Source of the DNA: Lepidurus packardi
Lineage: Eukaryota > Arthropoda > Branchiopoda > Notostraca > Triopsidae
Reading direction: 5' to 3'
Assembly: GCA_023053545.1 (NCBI GenBank)
Contig: JAKZAN010000004.1
Location: 10,850,001 to 10,914,000, forward strand
DNA length: 64,000 bases
Each line of letters begins with the position of its first letter. Positions within the stretch are counted from its first letter, which is position 1. Shown here piece after piece: positions 11,262-21,600 of this stretch. The translations under genes and the position numbers were made by a program. The notes beneath the pieces are model-generated. The model had not been told where the DNA came from and searched no databases. It was given only the letters and a program-made list of their open reading frames with translations.

Positions 11262-14200
11262 ATGGAAATATACCGGAAATTATTTTTTGTGGCGCTGAGT
11301 AAGTTCAAACCTCCCCATACGTGATACTTCCTTTGGATCGTACTTATGACTAATGGAAAATTGTAGGTGTGTGGCTCTGCCAAGCCCAGTTTGGTGAGAA
11401 AGAAAAATACCAAGGCAAATCACTGGGCAAAATAAACTCCTACCATCACCAAGTAAAATTCTAAAAGGCCACTATTTAGTTTTAAACATGCCTAAGTTTG
11501 ATAACGACAATTAAGTAATGATAATTTCCAGGTGAACGGTGAAGTCTATGCTGTGGACGAATACACATTACTCATCAAAAACTTTGTGTACGATGGAAAT
11601 GGCATTGATACATATTTCTGGGCTGGTCCTTCCATCCGTCCAGGTCCGCAAGGTTTCATAGTGCCCGACGATAAGGGAAAGTAAGCTATTCATTTTAACC
11701 CCCACAGGATTACAAAATTAAATGCTATTGTTTTACTTTTCTTTTCCAGAACGAATGTCTTGTCTTATTATCTAAACAAGGACTTTACCCTAACTTTGCC
11801 AGACCGTAAGAAATTGACCGAAATTCGATGGCTTGCGGTCTACGACCTCAATTCACAAGTAAGCAAGAGCGTACTTGGCATACTGTAATGACTAATTAGT
11901 TTGTTCTAGGAAAATTTTGGAGATATTTCAATACCAGATGGCTTTGAACCACCAGCAGCCCAAAGGCTGTCCGAACTAGCTCACCGCAAAGAAGGAGTTC
12001 GGTCAGCTCCGTTAATGGTTTTGGATGCCAAAACCATCCTCATCCCAGATCTGTTTTACACTGGCACAGGCACTTCCACTCATTTCTGGGTAGGAGTAGG
12101 GCCTCAGCCTGGGGTGAAAGGCACCAAAGTGCCAGACGAGAAAGGATAGTAAGTCGTGATTGTGTTTTTTTATATTAATATCGATAATTTGGACGTTTTT
12201 GTATTACAGTTTGGGTCCTATACGACAATATGATGGCGAAGACGTGGTTCTGGCATTGCCAGGCGAAATGACGGTTGGTGATATTGATTGGTTCAGTATT
12301 TACAACCTCGAAACGGGCGAAAACTATGGGTCTGCAATCATTCCCAGCGAGTTAAATGTTCCTCCATCCCTTTTGCGCGTCATCGTAAGGATTTTCTCTG
12401 GAACTAAAGAACTTATTGACGTTTTTACGTTCATTCTAGCCCCATACCAGTAACCTTCCCAATTGCGAGCAAATGCACCGGGACGTGCAGGTATCGTGGG
12501 AGATCTTTGGTCCTGCTATTACTATTGAAGTTGCAGCATTGATAGGTAAATGTCGAAGTTAACTAAGCAGATAAATTGAAATATCGTAGTTAAACAACCA
12601 AATTTAAGAAAGTTTTAAATACGTGCGTCATATTGTTGCAAAAACGTTCTCCGGAAAAAGACTGACAAACGGGTGTCACTTGAGTTGAAAATTGGAAGTT
12701 GGAAATGAATTAGGTTAGCTTAGGTTTTAACGACTCTCGTCAACTTCCGTAACGTGTTCTTTCGTTCACTCCAGTAGCTGGAAGAAAAAAAATCGTTGTT
12801 CGAAAAGTGACACAGTTACTGTCATTTTGACACCGGTAAACGTTACACACGTTTGTCACTAAATCCGGAGAACGTGTTGCGCAAAACAATAACAAACATC
12901 AGTGCCATCTGTGACCCTTTTGAGTCAATAACTCAAAGTATACGTGAGCTTTAAAGTTCAAACTTAATCAATTTTTAAATAAAATAAACACATAATCTGT
13001 AAAAAAAAAATAAATAATAATAACAATAACTAAGAAACGCGATATTTTAATCGCATCTAGGTGATAATGAATACGTTGCATTTGGACTGAGTGGATCTGA
13101 CACGGAAAGCGTTATGGAAGGCTCAGATGTGGCTTTACTATACGTGGATAGTTTCCAAGGCTACGCAATTGATTACAACATCACCGCCAAGTCCACTGTA
13201 AGCTCAAATTTGATATTAATGTTATGCTGTGGTATTAATATCAGTTTGTAGTGCGTAAGCGTGCTTGGTGCGTACCGCGGAGTGTGTAGAGACGACCTTT
13301 TGGGTGGTACAGACTCCTTCCAGTTCTTTAACGTTTTGCGGAAAGATGGATTGATCATATTCTCGTACAGACGCTCCCTAGCACCACGTATGCTTCCTGG
13401 ATTACTGATTGGAGAGCTTATATGTTAATACTTATCCTTTTATTAGCTGATGCGGGTGATAAGGCGTACCCCACTACGGGCACGTCGTCCATAGTATGGG
13501 CCGTAGGCCATCTAGATGCCAAAAAGCGACCTACATTCCATAGACTATGGACTCGGCATCATACTACCTTGGAATTTGGCCGCAAAGACGAAAAGAACTG
13601 TCAGCCGTTCACCGAATTGGGAAAGAAAGTGTAAGTGTCTGTCTTTTTACAGCTAATTTGGAGTAACCTTTATTTTTAAAATATTTTTTAGAGTACCGTG
13701 GGAACCAGTGGTTATTCACGACCAATTTCTTCGCTCCTTCCAGATGCGGTTGGGGCCATCTGGTGGCAAACGAGGTTACGAAGCTGTAACAGGTAAGATT
13801 TGCCTTAAGGGGACTCTTTAGAAAGTTGAATAACGTTTTAAATGCATAGGACAACCTGCCAATGATATGGTGTGGTATGTAAACGGGTATTTGGCCCCAG
13901 AAATTTATCTCAGACGCGACTTGGCCTATACTTTCGCTGTAGAAGGGGGTAATGATCCCCATAGTGCGAACCTTTATCATCCGTTCATCATCACAGATGA
14001 ACCCTTGGGTGGCTACGATCAGCTGAGTGACGCTGAAAAGAAAAACATTCGGGTTTTGGCTGGAATTGAGTACACTCGTAGAGGGACAAGAGCAACAACG
14101 GGTATATTTCAATGTTTTTATGGAATTAATTCTATATTTTTTGTAATAAATTTAACTGTAGCTCGTAACTTCTCATTAGCGTTAACAATAGTCATGATGA

Positions 14201-14651
14201 TGTAATAAGATTGTAGAACTTTGGCTAATTTTGGATTCGTTACATTTATTTGCTTTATTCCTAGTTGGTCGGTATTGTGGTTGGGAGCATCGCGGTCGTG
14301 ATAGGCGTTTGGATGAAGACTTTGAAACTTTCGTAAAGTTCCGTAATAGCTTAAAGCTCAATTGCGGTGATGGTAAGGATTTTAAATCGTGCGAAAGTTT
14401 TGGAAGAGGTTTTTTAAGAGCAATATCTGGTTCGTTTTTTCCTAGGAGAGCGAGGGGTATTGGAGGTTCACCCTAATTCTTCTTGGCCTGATACGGTGTA
14501 TTATCATAGTTACACACATTCCAATATGGGGTGGAAAATCAACGTCGTCGATAGATTCGGCGGCGTTGCAGGACAGTCGTCTAGTGCATCGACTTGGACT
14601 GTTTCTTGGATTAGCCTGACCATGGCTCTGATTCTTGCTTTCTATCCTTGA
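11262..14651 (+). CDS. Skeletor: Skeletor-like protein: two DM13 domains and a DOMON domain
   Basis: Fourteen exons: 11262-11298, 11367-11452, 11532-11680, 11750-11858, 11910-12148, 12210-12384, 12440-12545, 13061-13197, 13252-13387, 13447-13630, 13692-13792, 13850-14101, 14265-14372, 14446-14651; 2025 nt, 674 residues. Signal peptide MEIYRKLFFVALSVWLCQAQ. First DM13 (about residues 30-130) has YAVDEYTLLIKNFVYDG and YFWAGPSIRPG. The second (about 145-260) has LIPDLFYTGTG and FWVGVGPQPG. DOMON (about 271-440) opens NCEQMHRDVQVSWEI. The C-terminal SYTHSNMGWKINVVD is typical of Skeletor isoforms B/C. The chain ends in a hydrophobic stretch. DM13 is thought to be a cytochrome-like redox domain, and DOMON binds haem or sugar. 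Drosophila Skeletor was described as a spindle-matrix protein, but the signal peptide here points to the secretory route. Intron 7 (12546-13060) contains MITE-A copy 3. Confidence 0.95.
12634..12881 (+). mobile_element. MITE-A copy 3, in a Skeletor-like intron
   Basis: Best-preserved copy. Left end GTTGCAAAAACGTTCTCCGG followed by TGACAAACGGGTGTCAC. Right end ACACGTTTGTCACTAAATCC followed by GGAGAACGTGTTGCGC is its inverted complement. The internal region has GTTGAAAATTGGAAGTTGG and GAATTAGGTTAGC. About 250 bp, non-coding, so a miniature inverted-repeat element. Confidence 0.8.
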
Positions 14652-15304
14652 AAAAATACTGCCTCAAAACGCAACATGTTCTTCCAATGTTTTTCTGTAT
14701 TACGGTTATACTCATTTTATTGGATCTGCAAGAACTGCAAGAACAGATGTTTGTGTTGATCTGTACTATTGCTCTGAAAAAGAATATCCGTCCATGAATA
14801 ATACATCTCATTCAGTTTTATGGGTATTGCTATCTCCTGGAAGAATTCCGGGACCTGTTCGTTCTGTGGCAGAAATGCCGAGGGGAAATTTGTAAATTAT
14901 TTTAGGGAGTTCTTACGTCAATCGATTTTCGAATACATTTTCTATGCGAGGAATTTGATTATGCCTATTTTATTTATTATGTTTATTTATATATTATTTA
15001 TTTATTCATTGTTGGTTCTATTCTTTTGATACTTTTTAGATAGTTTCCCCAAGTATACCCATTTGTCATGGGTTTTCATTAATATGGATACTTCAGCTAC
15101 TGGATCTGTAGTTATGAATGGAATGCTAAATACAATAATACGTGCTTACATTTTATTATTATCATTATTCTTATCATCATCACTATTATTATTATTATGA
15201 TGATGATTTGATCCATACTGACATTAGTTGGGTTATGTATTGTAGCTATAGCCAATATTGTGGCCATTTATCAGTTGCTACAATTACAATATATAGTCAA
15301 TGCC
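14652..15304. other. 3' flank of Skeletor-like gene
   Basis: AT-rich. Contains a simple TTATTATTATCATTATTATC-type stretch (about 15150-15208). No gene seen. Confidence 0.6.
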
Positions 15305-16308
15305 TAAGCTAGACGGGACGAGTTAAAGTTAACTCTTCTATCAGAGTTAATCCCACTTAACTGAGTAATCTAGAAACAACTCCGTTCAGGTTAATCAACA
15401 TTAACAGTTGATTGAACTTTCCAATGCATGAGGTTGTTCCAACTCTCTTAACTCTAACGAACATTAGCTAATTCCAACTAAAGCCCCTTGTGGACACCTT
15501 AATGCTCAGTAAGTTAAGCACAAGTTGATCAAATAAGCACATTTCGTCACTTCGAAAAAAGTGTTCCTGGTACAATACGTTTGGAAAAGAAACAACACGC
15601 ATATGAAAGAATGAATCCCTTTTTGCTTCAATAATTTTCTTTCTCTTTAAAACATAACACATGGGCGATCCGGATAGAAGTGAAGCACCCTTTACATTAT
15701 TTAAATATTTTTTCATTAACAGAATACGTTTACATATTTTTACTTGTCAAAACATTTTCACTGGCCAAAAGTGCAGGCACGCACTTCCATCCTTTCCAGT
15801 TGGAAAGACTTATCTGACTGGAAAGCGTTTAGCCGTGTGAAGGTGCTACACCTTCACATTTACGCCTTAAGGCCTTATACGCCGTATACCTTAGCTCGGT
15901 ATAGGCGGTTAGCATAGGGAATTTTGGAACAACTTTACTTCAAACCAGCAAATTTATTAAGAGATTATTTGACAGTAAGCTTGATCATAGTATCAGCAAA
16001 TGCTTTTTTATGCAGCTTTTTATGCTGCTTTTATGCAGTTTTTATGCAGCTTTTTTTTAATTATTAATTTTTATTTTTCTAATAGACACATTTCATTGGT
16101 ATATAGGACGCTGGTAGGCATTATCATAAGAGGTAGCCTTTTCTTGGTGAACGGGTCGTTGGTAGCTGTTGTCGTAAGAGGTAGGTTTTTCATAGTAAAC
16201 CGGGCGTTGGTATAATCAACCTTGTTTTCCAATTAATAGTAAATTAGTATCATGCAAATGAAGTTTGCAACTGTGTGAATTAATTGACATTAGCGTCCCA
16301 TCTAGCCT
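15305..16308. mobile_element. Transposon B copy 1 carrying a host-gene fragment
   Basis: Ends are inverted: GCTAGACGGGACGAG (15308-15322) and CGTCCCATCTAGCC (16294-16307). The body matches the reversed copy at 42339-43087, for example CTTTCCAGTTGGAAAG, ACATTTCGTCACTTCG and AATGAATCCCTTTTTGC. Subtracting an insert at about 15995-16225 leaves about 770 bp, close to the 749 bp of the other copy. The insert holds a rearranged piece of the cuticle-like gene at 16491-17382. No transposase, so non-autonomous. Confidence 0.75.
16078..16216 (-). pseudogene. Captured, internally deleted 3' fragment of the cuticle-like gene
   Basis: TCTAATAGACACATTTC is followed directly by TAGGACGCTGGTAGGCATTA, and the match runs to AACCGGGCGTTGGTA. 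In the parent gene (16441-16675) the same two blocks are separated by about 110 bp containing the stop codon and the last residues. The fragment therefore keeps the YQRP-repeat codons and some 3' UTR but has lost the segment between. It cannot make the protein. Confidence 0.8.
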
Positions 16309-16490
16309 AGGTATAACTCATGTCACGGTGTAAAAGGTACGGGTTGATACTAATAAATGCACACCATAGAACAGATTTTTTTTCCTATTCTCAAATTATA
16401 TATTTAAACTTCTTGTGTACATGAAATATGCATACAAGCTTCTAATAGACACATTTCTTGCTCATCGCATACTTACTACAAAGGATTCTT

Positions 16491-17382
16491 TTAGTGGGCA
16501 GCAGCACTATAATCTCCCTTTACAACGTAACCCTGGTTGTCGTAAGAGGTAGGTCTTTCTTGGTAGATAGGACGCTGGTAGGCATTATCATAAGAGGTAG
16601 CCTTTTCTTGGTGAACGGGTCGTTGGTAGCTATTGTCGTAAGAGGTAGGTTTTTCATGGTAAACCGGGCGTTGGTAGTCATTGGACTTTTGGATGACTTT
16701 GTCGGTGTAGTCGTTGGTTCTGTAAATAACCTTTTCTAGGTTGTAGTCATTGGACTTGTAAGAGACGGCAGGAGCAGAGCTGTACTCATTCCTGGCGTAG
16801 CCGTAGTTTTCACGGGCGTAGGTGGGGTAAGGACGAGGTTTATATGCGACCTGAGCAGTTTGCACGGTCGGAATAACGCTGGCAGAGGAAGTGCTAGACA
16901 GGGTTACGATTCCAGCACCATTGCCCTGACGGTAACCACCATTGTAGCCTTCATTACTCAAGGGGGCCAGCACAATTGGTTGTTGGTGGGATCCCTGGTG
17001 ACCATCGTAAGCCTGGTTACCGTAATGGCGATTTTCCCGTCCATAGGAGTTATCGGTAAAGATAGGGGCTTGAATACTAGGCGCTTGGATTCCTTGGTAC
17101 CCGACAACTGGGTTTACGACAGGGGAATACACGTAAGGGGTCTGGACCACAGGGGACTGAAGTATCGGTTGTTTGGGGGCGTAAGTTTCGTACGCAGGAC
17201 GAGACTGGTAGACTTGGTCAGCTCCGTACCGATTGCCATACGAGTACTGGTCCAAGTTATCGGCAGCTGCCATCGCAATCAAAGCCAAAACGACAAACTG
17301 TCTAGAAAAGTAAAGTCAACCAAATCACGATTAAGATACAACTATGAAGGAGAATTTTGTGTGCTTTTAAAACTTACTTCAT
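16491..17382 (-). CDS. Secreted Tyr/Gln/Pro-rich cuticle-like protein
   Basis: Two exons: 17382-17378 (ATGAA) and 17301-16491, 76-bp intron, 271 residues. Splicing restores the signal peptide MKQFVVLALIAMAAADN; a very short first coding exon of this kind is common in arthropod cuticle genes. The mature part is low complexity, rich in Tyr, Pro, Gln and Ser. It has VVQTPYVYSPVV-type blocks and C-terminal tandem repeats of about 16 residues (YQRPVYHEKPTSYDNS, YQRPVHQEKATSYDNA, YQRPIYQERPTSYDNQ). I see no chitin-binding R&R consensus, so a structural extracellular or cuticle role is an inference from composition. A fragment of the repeat region lies in the transposon just downstream. Confidence 0.85.
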
Positions 17383-17478
17383 GGTTGTTGGGTTTGAAGA
17401 AGCTGTTCCGCTTTTAGACTTGTTGAATAAGAAAGAGGAATGGATCGAATGTGATGGTTAGTCCAGCACAAGGGTCAA

Positions 17479-17486
17479 CTTATATA
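17479..17486 (-). promoter_or_regulatory. TATA box of the cuticle-like gene
   Basis: TATATAAG on the minus strand, about 100 bp upstream of the ATG. This would place transcription start near 17450, leaving a short 5' UTR. Strong TATA boxes are usual for stage-regulated cuticle genes. Confidence 0.7.
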
Positions 17487-18600
17487 GTAACGGCTTCTGC
17501 AGAACATCTTGAGCTGGGGAACTCGTTTGGTTGCATAAAGCGCTGTCTTGGAACAACTTCCGAACCAGTTCAAGTCCACAAAGACTTACGAAAATAGCTT
17601 GTTACCTCTTGGACAATCTAGATCTTGAAAGGTCAAAACCGTTTAATCAGTATGTGTGTCACCCAGGTAAAAACTGGATTCTGTAAAGCAAATCCGTCTT
17701 ACTTATTTTTAAACACACGAGCGAAAACAACTACAAAAAGTAGTTGTTTTCATTCATGTGTTTATAAATAGTGTTTTCTCTTTCCAGCGTAAATAGTTCA
17801 AGCAGATGATCAAATGTATAAATCAACGCTCTAGACTTTAATCTAGCCTAACTTCACAACTATATCTGTTCTACGAAGTTTAAGAAACCCTTAAGTGCCT
17901 TACGTACCCATTTTTCTCTCTGAAGTATGCTTTTCCGCTTTCTTTTGTTTTATTTTTTGTTTAGAAGTAAAGGATGGTTATTCGACTGAAACCTTGTTGT
18001 CCCTTTCACCTAATTCTGTCTCCTAGCTTTCTAATATAGAGTTCAAAACCTTCGAAAATGAAGTCAACTTTCTTTTTTTCCGACAACCGTACCTTTTGAC
18101 ATGGACAACCTGACTTTGATCCCGGAACAATGTATAGTTAAGTGGTGCTAGAGCCTGATCCACCTAGAGAAATGTTGACTTGAAAGACTCGTTTCACTTT
18201 ATGAAGTCGGTTTTTTTGTACATTGAATAAGCAATCTACGCCCATCTGAGTTCTTGTTCTTAGGCTGGAGAGAGCTTGTAAGATACTATAAGGCCTAAAT
18301 ATGTGAAATGTCCCTTTTAAGTGAGGAGCATACAACTCATGTTAATTATTGTATCTTATCGCATGGTTAAAAATGATTCACAACTTCACAATGAAATAAG
18401 AAAAACTTCCAGTTAAGTTTTTCGGTCTTGTTTAACCAATCGCAATGTTGGCCGTTCGTTTCCACTTTGTAGATGCTAAAAAGTGCCTGCTGGCGCAAAA
18501 TCATTTGAATTTACCACCACTCAACTGTAGTTGTTATCAACCGTGTGAAGCACAATTATTTTTCGTTGTATTTTGAAGATAAAAGCACACTAAGATGTAA
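17487..18600. other. Intergenic region
   Basis: Between the cuticle-like promoter and the 3' end of the VWA gene. Contains an inverted pair AACAACTACAAAAAGTAGTT at about 17728-17747. No gene seen. Confidence 0.6.
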
Positions 18601-21600
18601 TTAGAGTGCCGTTAGCGTTAGACCATCGTCTTCATAAGTTTCATTCCAATAGCCGGCTTTGCTAGGGACTGTTAATTCGGTCGGTCTTACATTTGGATCA
18701 TAACGAGAAGGATGATAGGGTTGAAATGCAGCTGTTTGGTTCTTCCAGCTGGTTTGCGGTCTTTCGTCTGAAGGAGCCGCAAATGCCGGGGCAGTTTCCA
18801 TGTCAGTATAGCCGGCATTAATTCGTTTTTTCCAGCAGACCACTATAAGAACGACGAGAATGACAAGCAGAATGCAACCGGCAGTCACGCCGCCAATAAA
18901 AGCGGCGGACTGAGTGAACGGAGGCTTGACCGTAGTTGGAACGTCTACATTAAATATGCATAAGGATTTAGATGAAGTTGATCTTAAGGAAAAGTTGGTT
19001 ACCAGTGAACCTAGAGAAGTCGCTAGACCCTTCTGTGCTAGTCCAAGTGACGGTAGGTTTTGTTGTAGGTTCCGTAACAGTAGCTGTTTCTTCAGTGCTC
19101 GAAATGGTCGTTGGAATCGTCGTAGGTTCGGTGGATGGAATGGTTGTCGCTTCAGTAGTGGGAACCGTTGTCGGCTCATTCGTGGAAATAGTTGTCGGCT
19201 GAGTAGTCGGAATCGTTGTCGGCTCATTCGTCGAAATCACCGTAGATTCAGTAGTTGGAATCGCTGTAGCTTCAGTAGTTGGAATTTTTGTCAACTCAGT
19301 AGTTGGAGTCGTCGTAGGTTCGGTGGATGGAATGGTTGTCGCTTCAGTAGTGGGAACCGCTGTTGGCTCAGTAGTCGGAATCGTTGCCGGCTCAGTAGTG
19401 GGAACCGTTGTCGGCTCAGTAGTCGGAATCGTCGTAGGTTCGGTGGATGGAATGGTTGTCGCTTCAGTAGTGGGAACCGTTGTCGGCTCAGTAGTCGGAA
19501 TCGTTGCCTGCTCAGTTGTCGAAATCACCGTAGATTCAGTAGTTGGAATCGTTGTAGGTTCAGTCGTTGCAATTTTTGTCAACTCAGTTGTTGGACTCGT
19601 TGTCAACTCAGTACTTGGAATCGTTGTAGGTTCAGTTGTTAAAATCGTTGTTGGTTCCGTAGTTGGAACCGAAGGTGCTGAAGAGCTGGAAGAGACAGGC
19701 ACGAGACCCGGTGTGACAAAGAGGTCCATGGTTCCTGACAATTCTTTGTCATCACAAGTTTCGCATTTGATATCGTAACTCCAGGCTCCGGCTTCCTAAT
19801 TAAAGCTTGTTTTAATAGATAGACCAACACAAGCTTTAGAAAAGTGTTACAGCATCATTGATTTCTAGTGCCCAGACACCTAAAGTACACTGGTAGATAG
19901 GGGTTATTGCCAAATTCCAATTGCATGTCTTGGTGCTCAAGGAATACGGATCGCCTCCTGGACTTGTGAAAGTTAGCGTTAAATTGTTGACAACACTGCT
20001 CTGAAGTACTACAGAGACCGGTCCGGGGTTAGACAACTCGAAACTCTTAGTTTCTGCATCACTAAGATCCACTTCTTTTGCCAGTGCCTTAAAAAGATAA
20101 TTTTGAATGAGCTTCAAATCTATAGACACGAGTTGAAAAGAACGCATTACCTTCTTATAGATGGGAAGAGGGGATGAAGCGAGTTGTATTACTGCGCTGC
20201 TTGCATTGGTGAAAAGGCTAGCTGCAGTTGAAAGTCCAATGAAATAATTTCCTCCAGAATTTAAAGTGATACGCTGCAGGAATGCTGTCCGTACAGAATA
20301 GGTAACTTGTAAAGTCGCCAGTCTGATATTATTATCAAGTAGCAGTTTTAGTGAGTCCATTTCTGAATTAGTTCCTTCGTTGGGTGAATAAACGCCAGAT
20401 AAGAAAATGACACTTCCCACGTCGACAAACCGCTTTAATTTAGGTACAACATCTCTCAAAGCTGCGCCAACATCGCGAGTAGTAACGTTGGAAGATAATT
20501 GCAACCCATTTATTGCATCTTCCCACACGGATGTGTGATTACCAATCGCCAGTAAGGGCATTATTTCCTGAACGTAAGGAGTTTGATCGTCGCCCGAGTA
20601 AGTTCCAATTCCAAGCATTTGAGTTGGGTCCAAACCATCGACTAGTTCTAAGAGCGCGGCTTTTATGTTCACTAAGTACTGTCAAATGAAGTTGAATTAC
20701 AACAAACTAGCTATGGTTTTAGTTAGTAATACCGAAGCGGAAGCAGGTTTAGCCATATCAAGTAATGCGTAAACAGCTGGAAGCTGTACAATAGATTCAG
20801 TAGTTGGAATCTTTGCCAACTCAGTAGTTGGAAACATTGTAGGTTCAGTGGTTAAAAGATCCGGTGTGACAAAGAGGTCCATGGTTCCTGACAATTCTTT
20901 GTCATCACAAGTATCGCATTTGATATCGTAACCCCAGGCTCCGGCTTCCTAATTAAAGCTTGTTTTAATGGATAGACCAACAAAAGCTTTAGAAAAGTGT
21001 TACAGCGTCATTGATTTCTAGTACCCAGACACCTAAAGTGCACTGGTAGATAGGAGTTATTCCCAAATTCCAATTGCATGTCTTGGTGGTCAAGGAATAC
21101 GGATCGCCTCCTGGACTTGTGAAAGTTAACGTTAAATTGTTGACAACACTGCTCTGAAGTACTACAGAGACCGGTCCGGGGTTAGACAACTCGAAACTCT
21201 TAGTTACTGCATTACTAAGATCCACTTCTTTTGCCAGTGCCTTAAAAAGATAATTTTGAATGAGCTTCAAATCTATAGACACGAGTTGAAAAGAATGCAT
21301 TACCTTCTTATAGATGGGAAGAGGGGATGAAGCGAGTTGTATTACTGCGTTGCTTGCATTGGTGAAAAGGCTAGCTGCAGTTGAAAGTCCAATGAAATAA
21401 TTTCCTCCAGAATTTAAAGTGATACGCTGCAGGAATGCTGTCCGTACAGAATAGGTAATTTGTAAAGTCGCCAGTCTGATATTATTATCAAGTAACAGTT
21501 TTAGTGAGTCCATTTCCGAATTAGTCCCTTCATTGGGTGCATAGACGCCAGATAAGAAAATGACACTTCCCACGTCGACAAACGGCTTTAGTTTAGGTAC

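Noticed and set aside
13609..14112. 167-codon minus-strand frame
   Set aside because: Antisense to three well-supported Skeletor-like exons and their introns; it crosses splice sites.
16860..17417. 185-codon plus-strand frame
   Set aside because: Antisense to the cuticle-like gene, whose signal peptide and splice sites are convincing.
19323..19778. Plus-strand frame of GSVVGIVVGSV repeats
   Set aside because: Mirror of the minus-strand Thr/Pro stalk minisatellite. A repeat without stops stays open on both strands.
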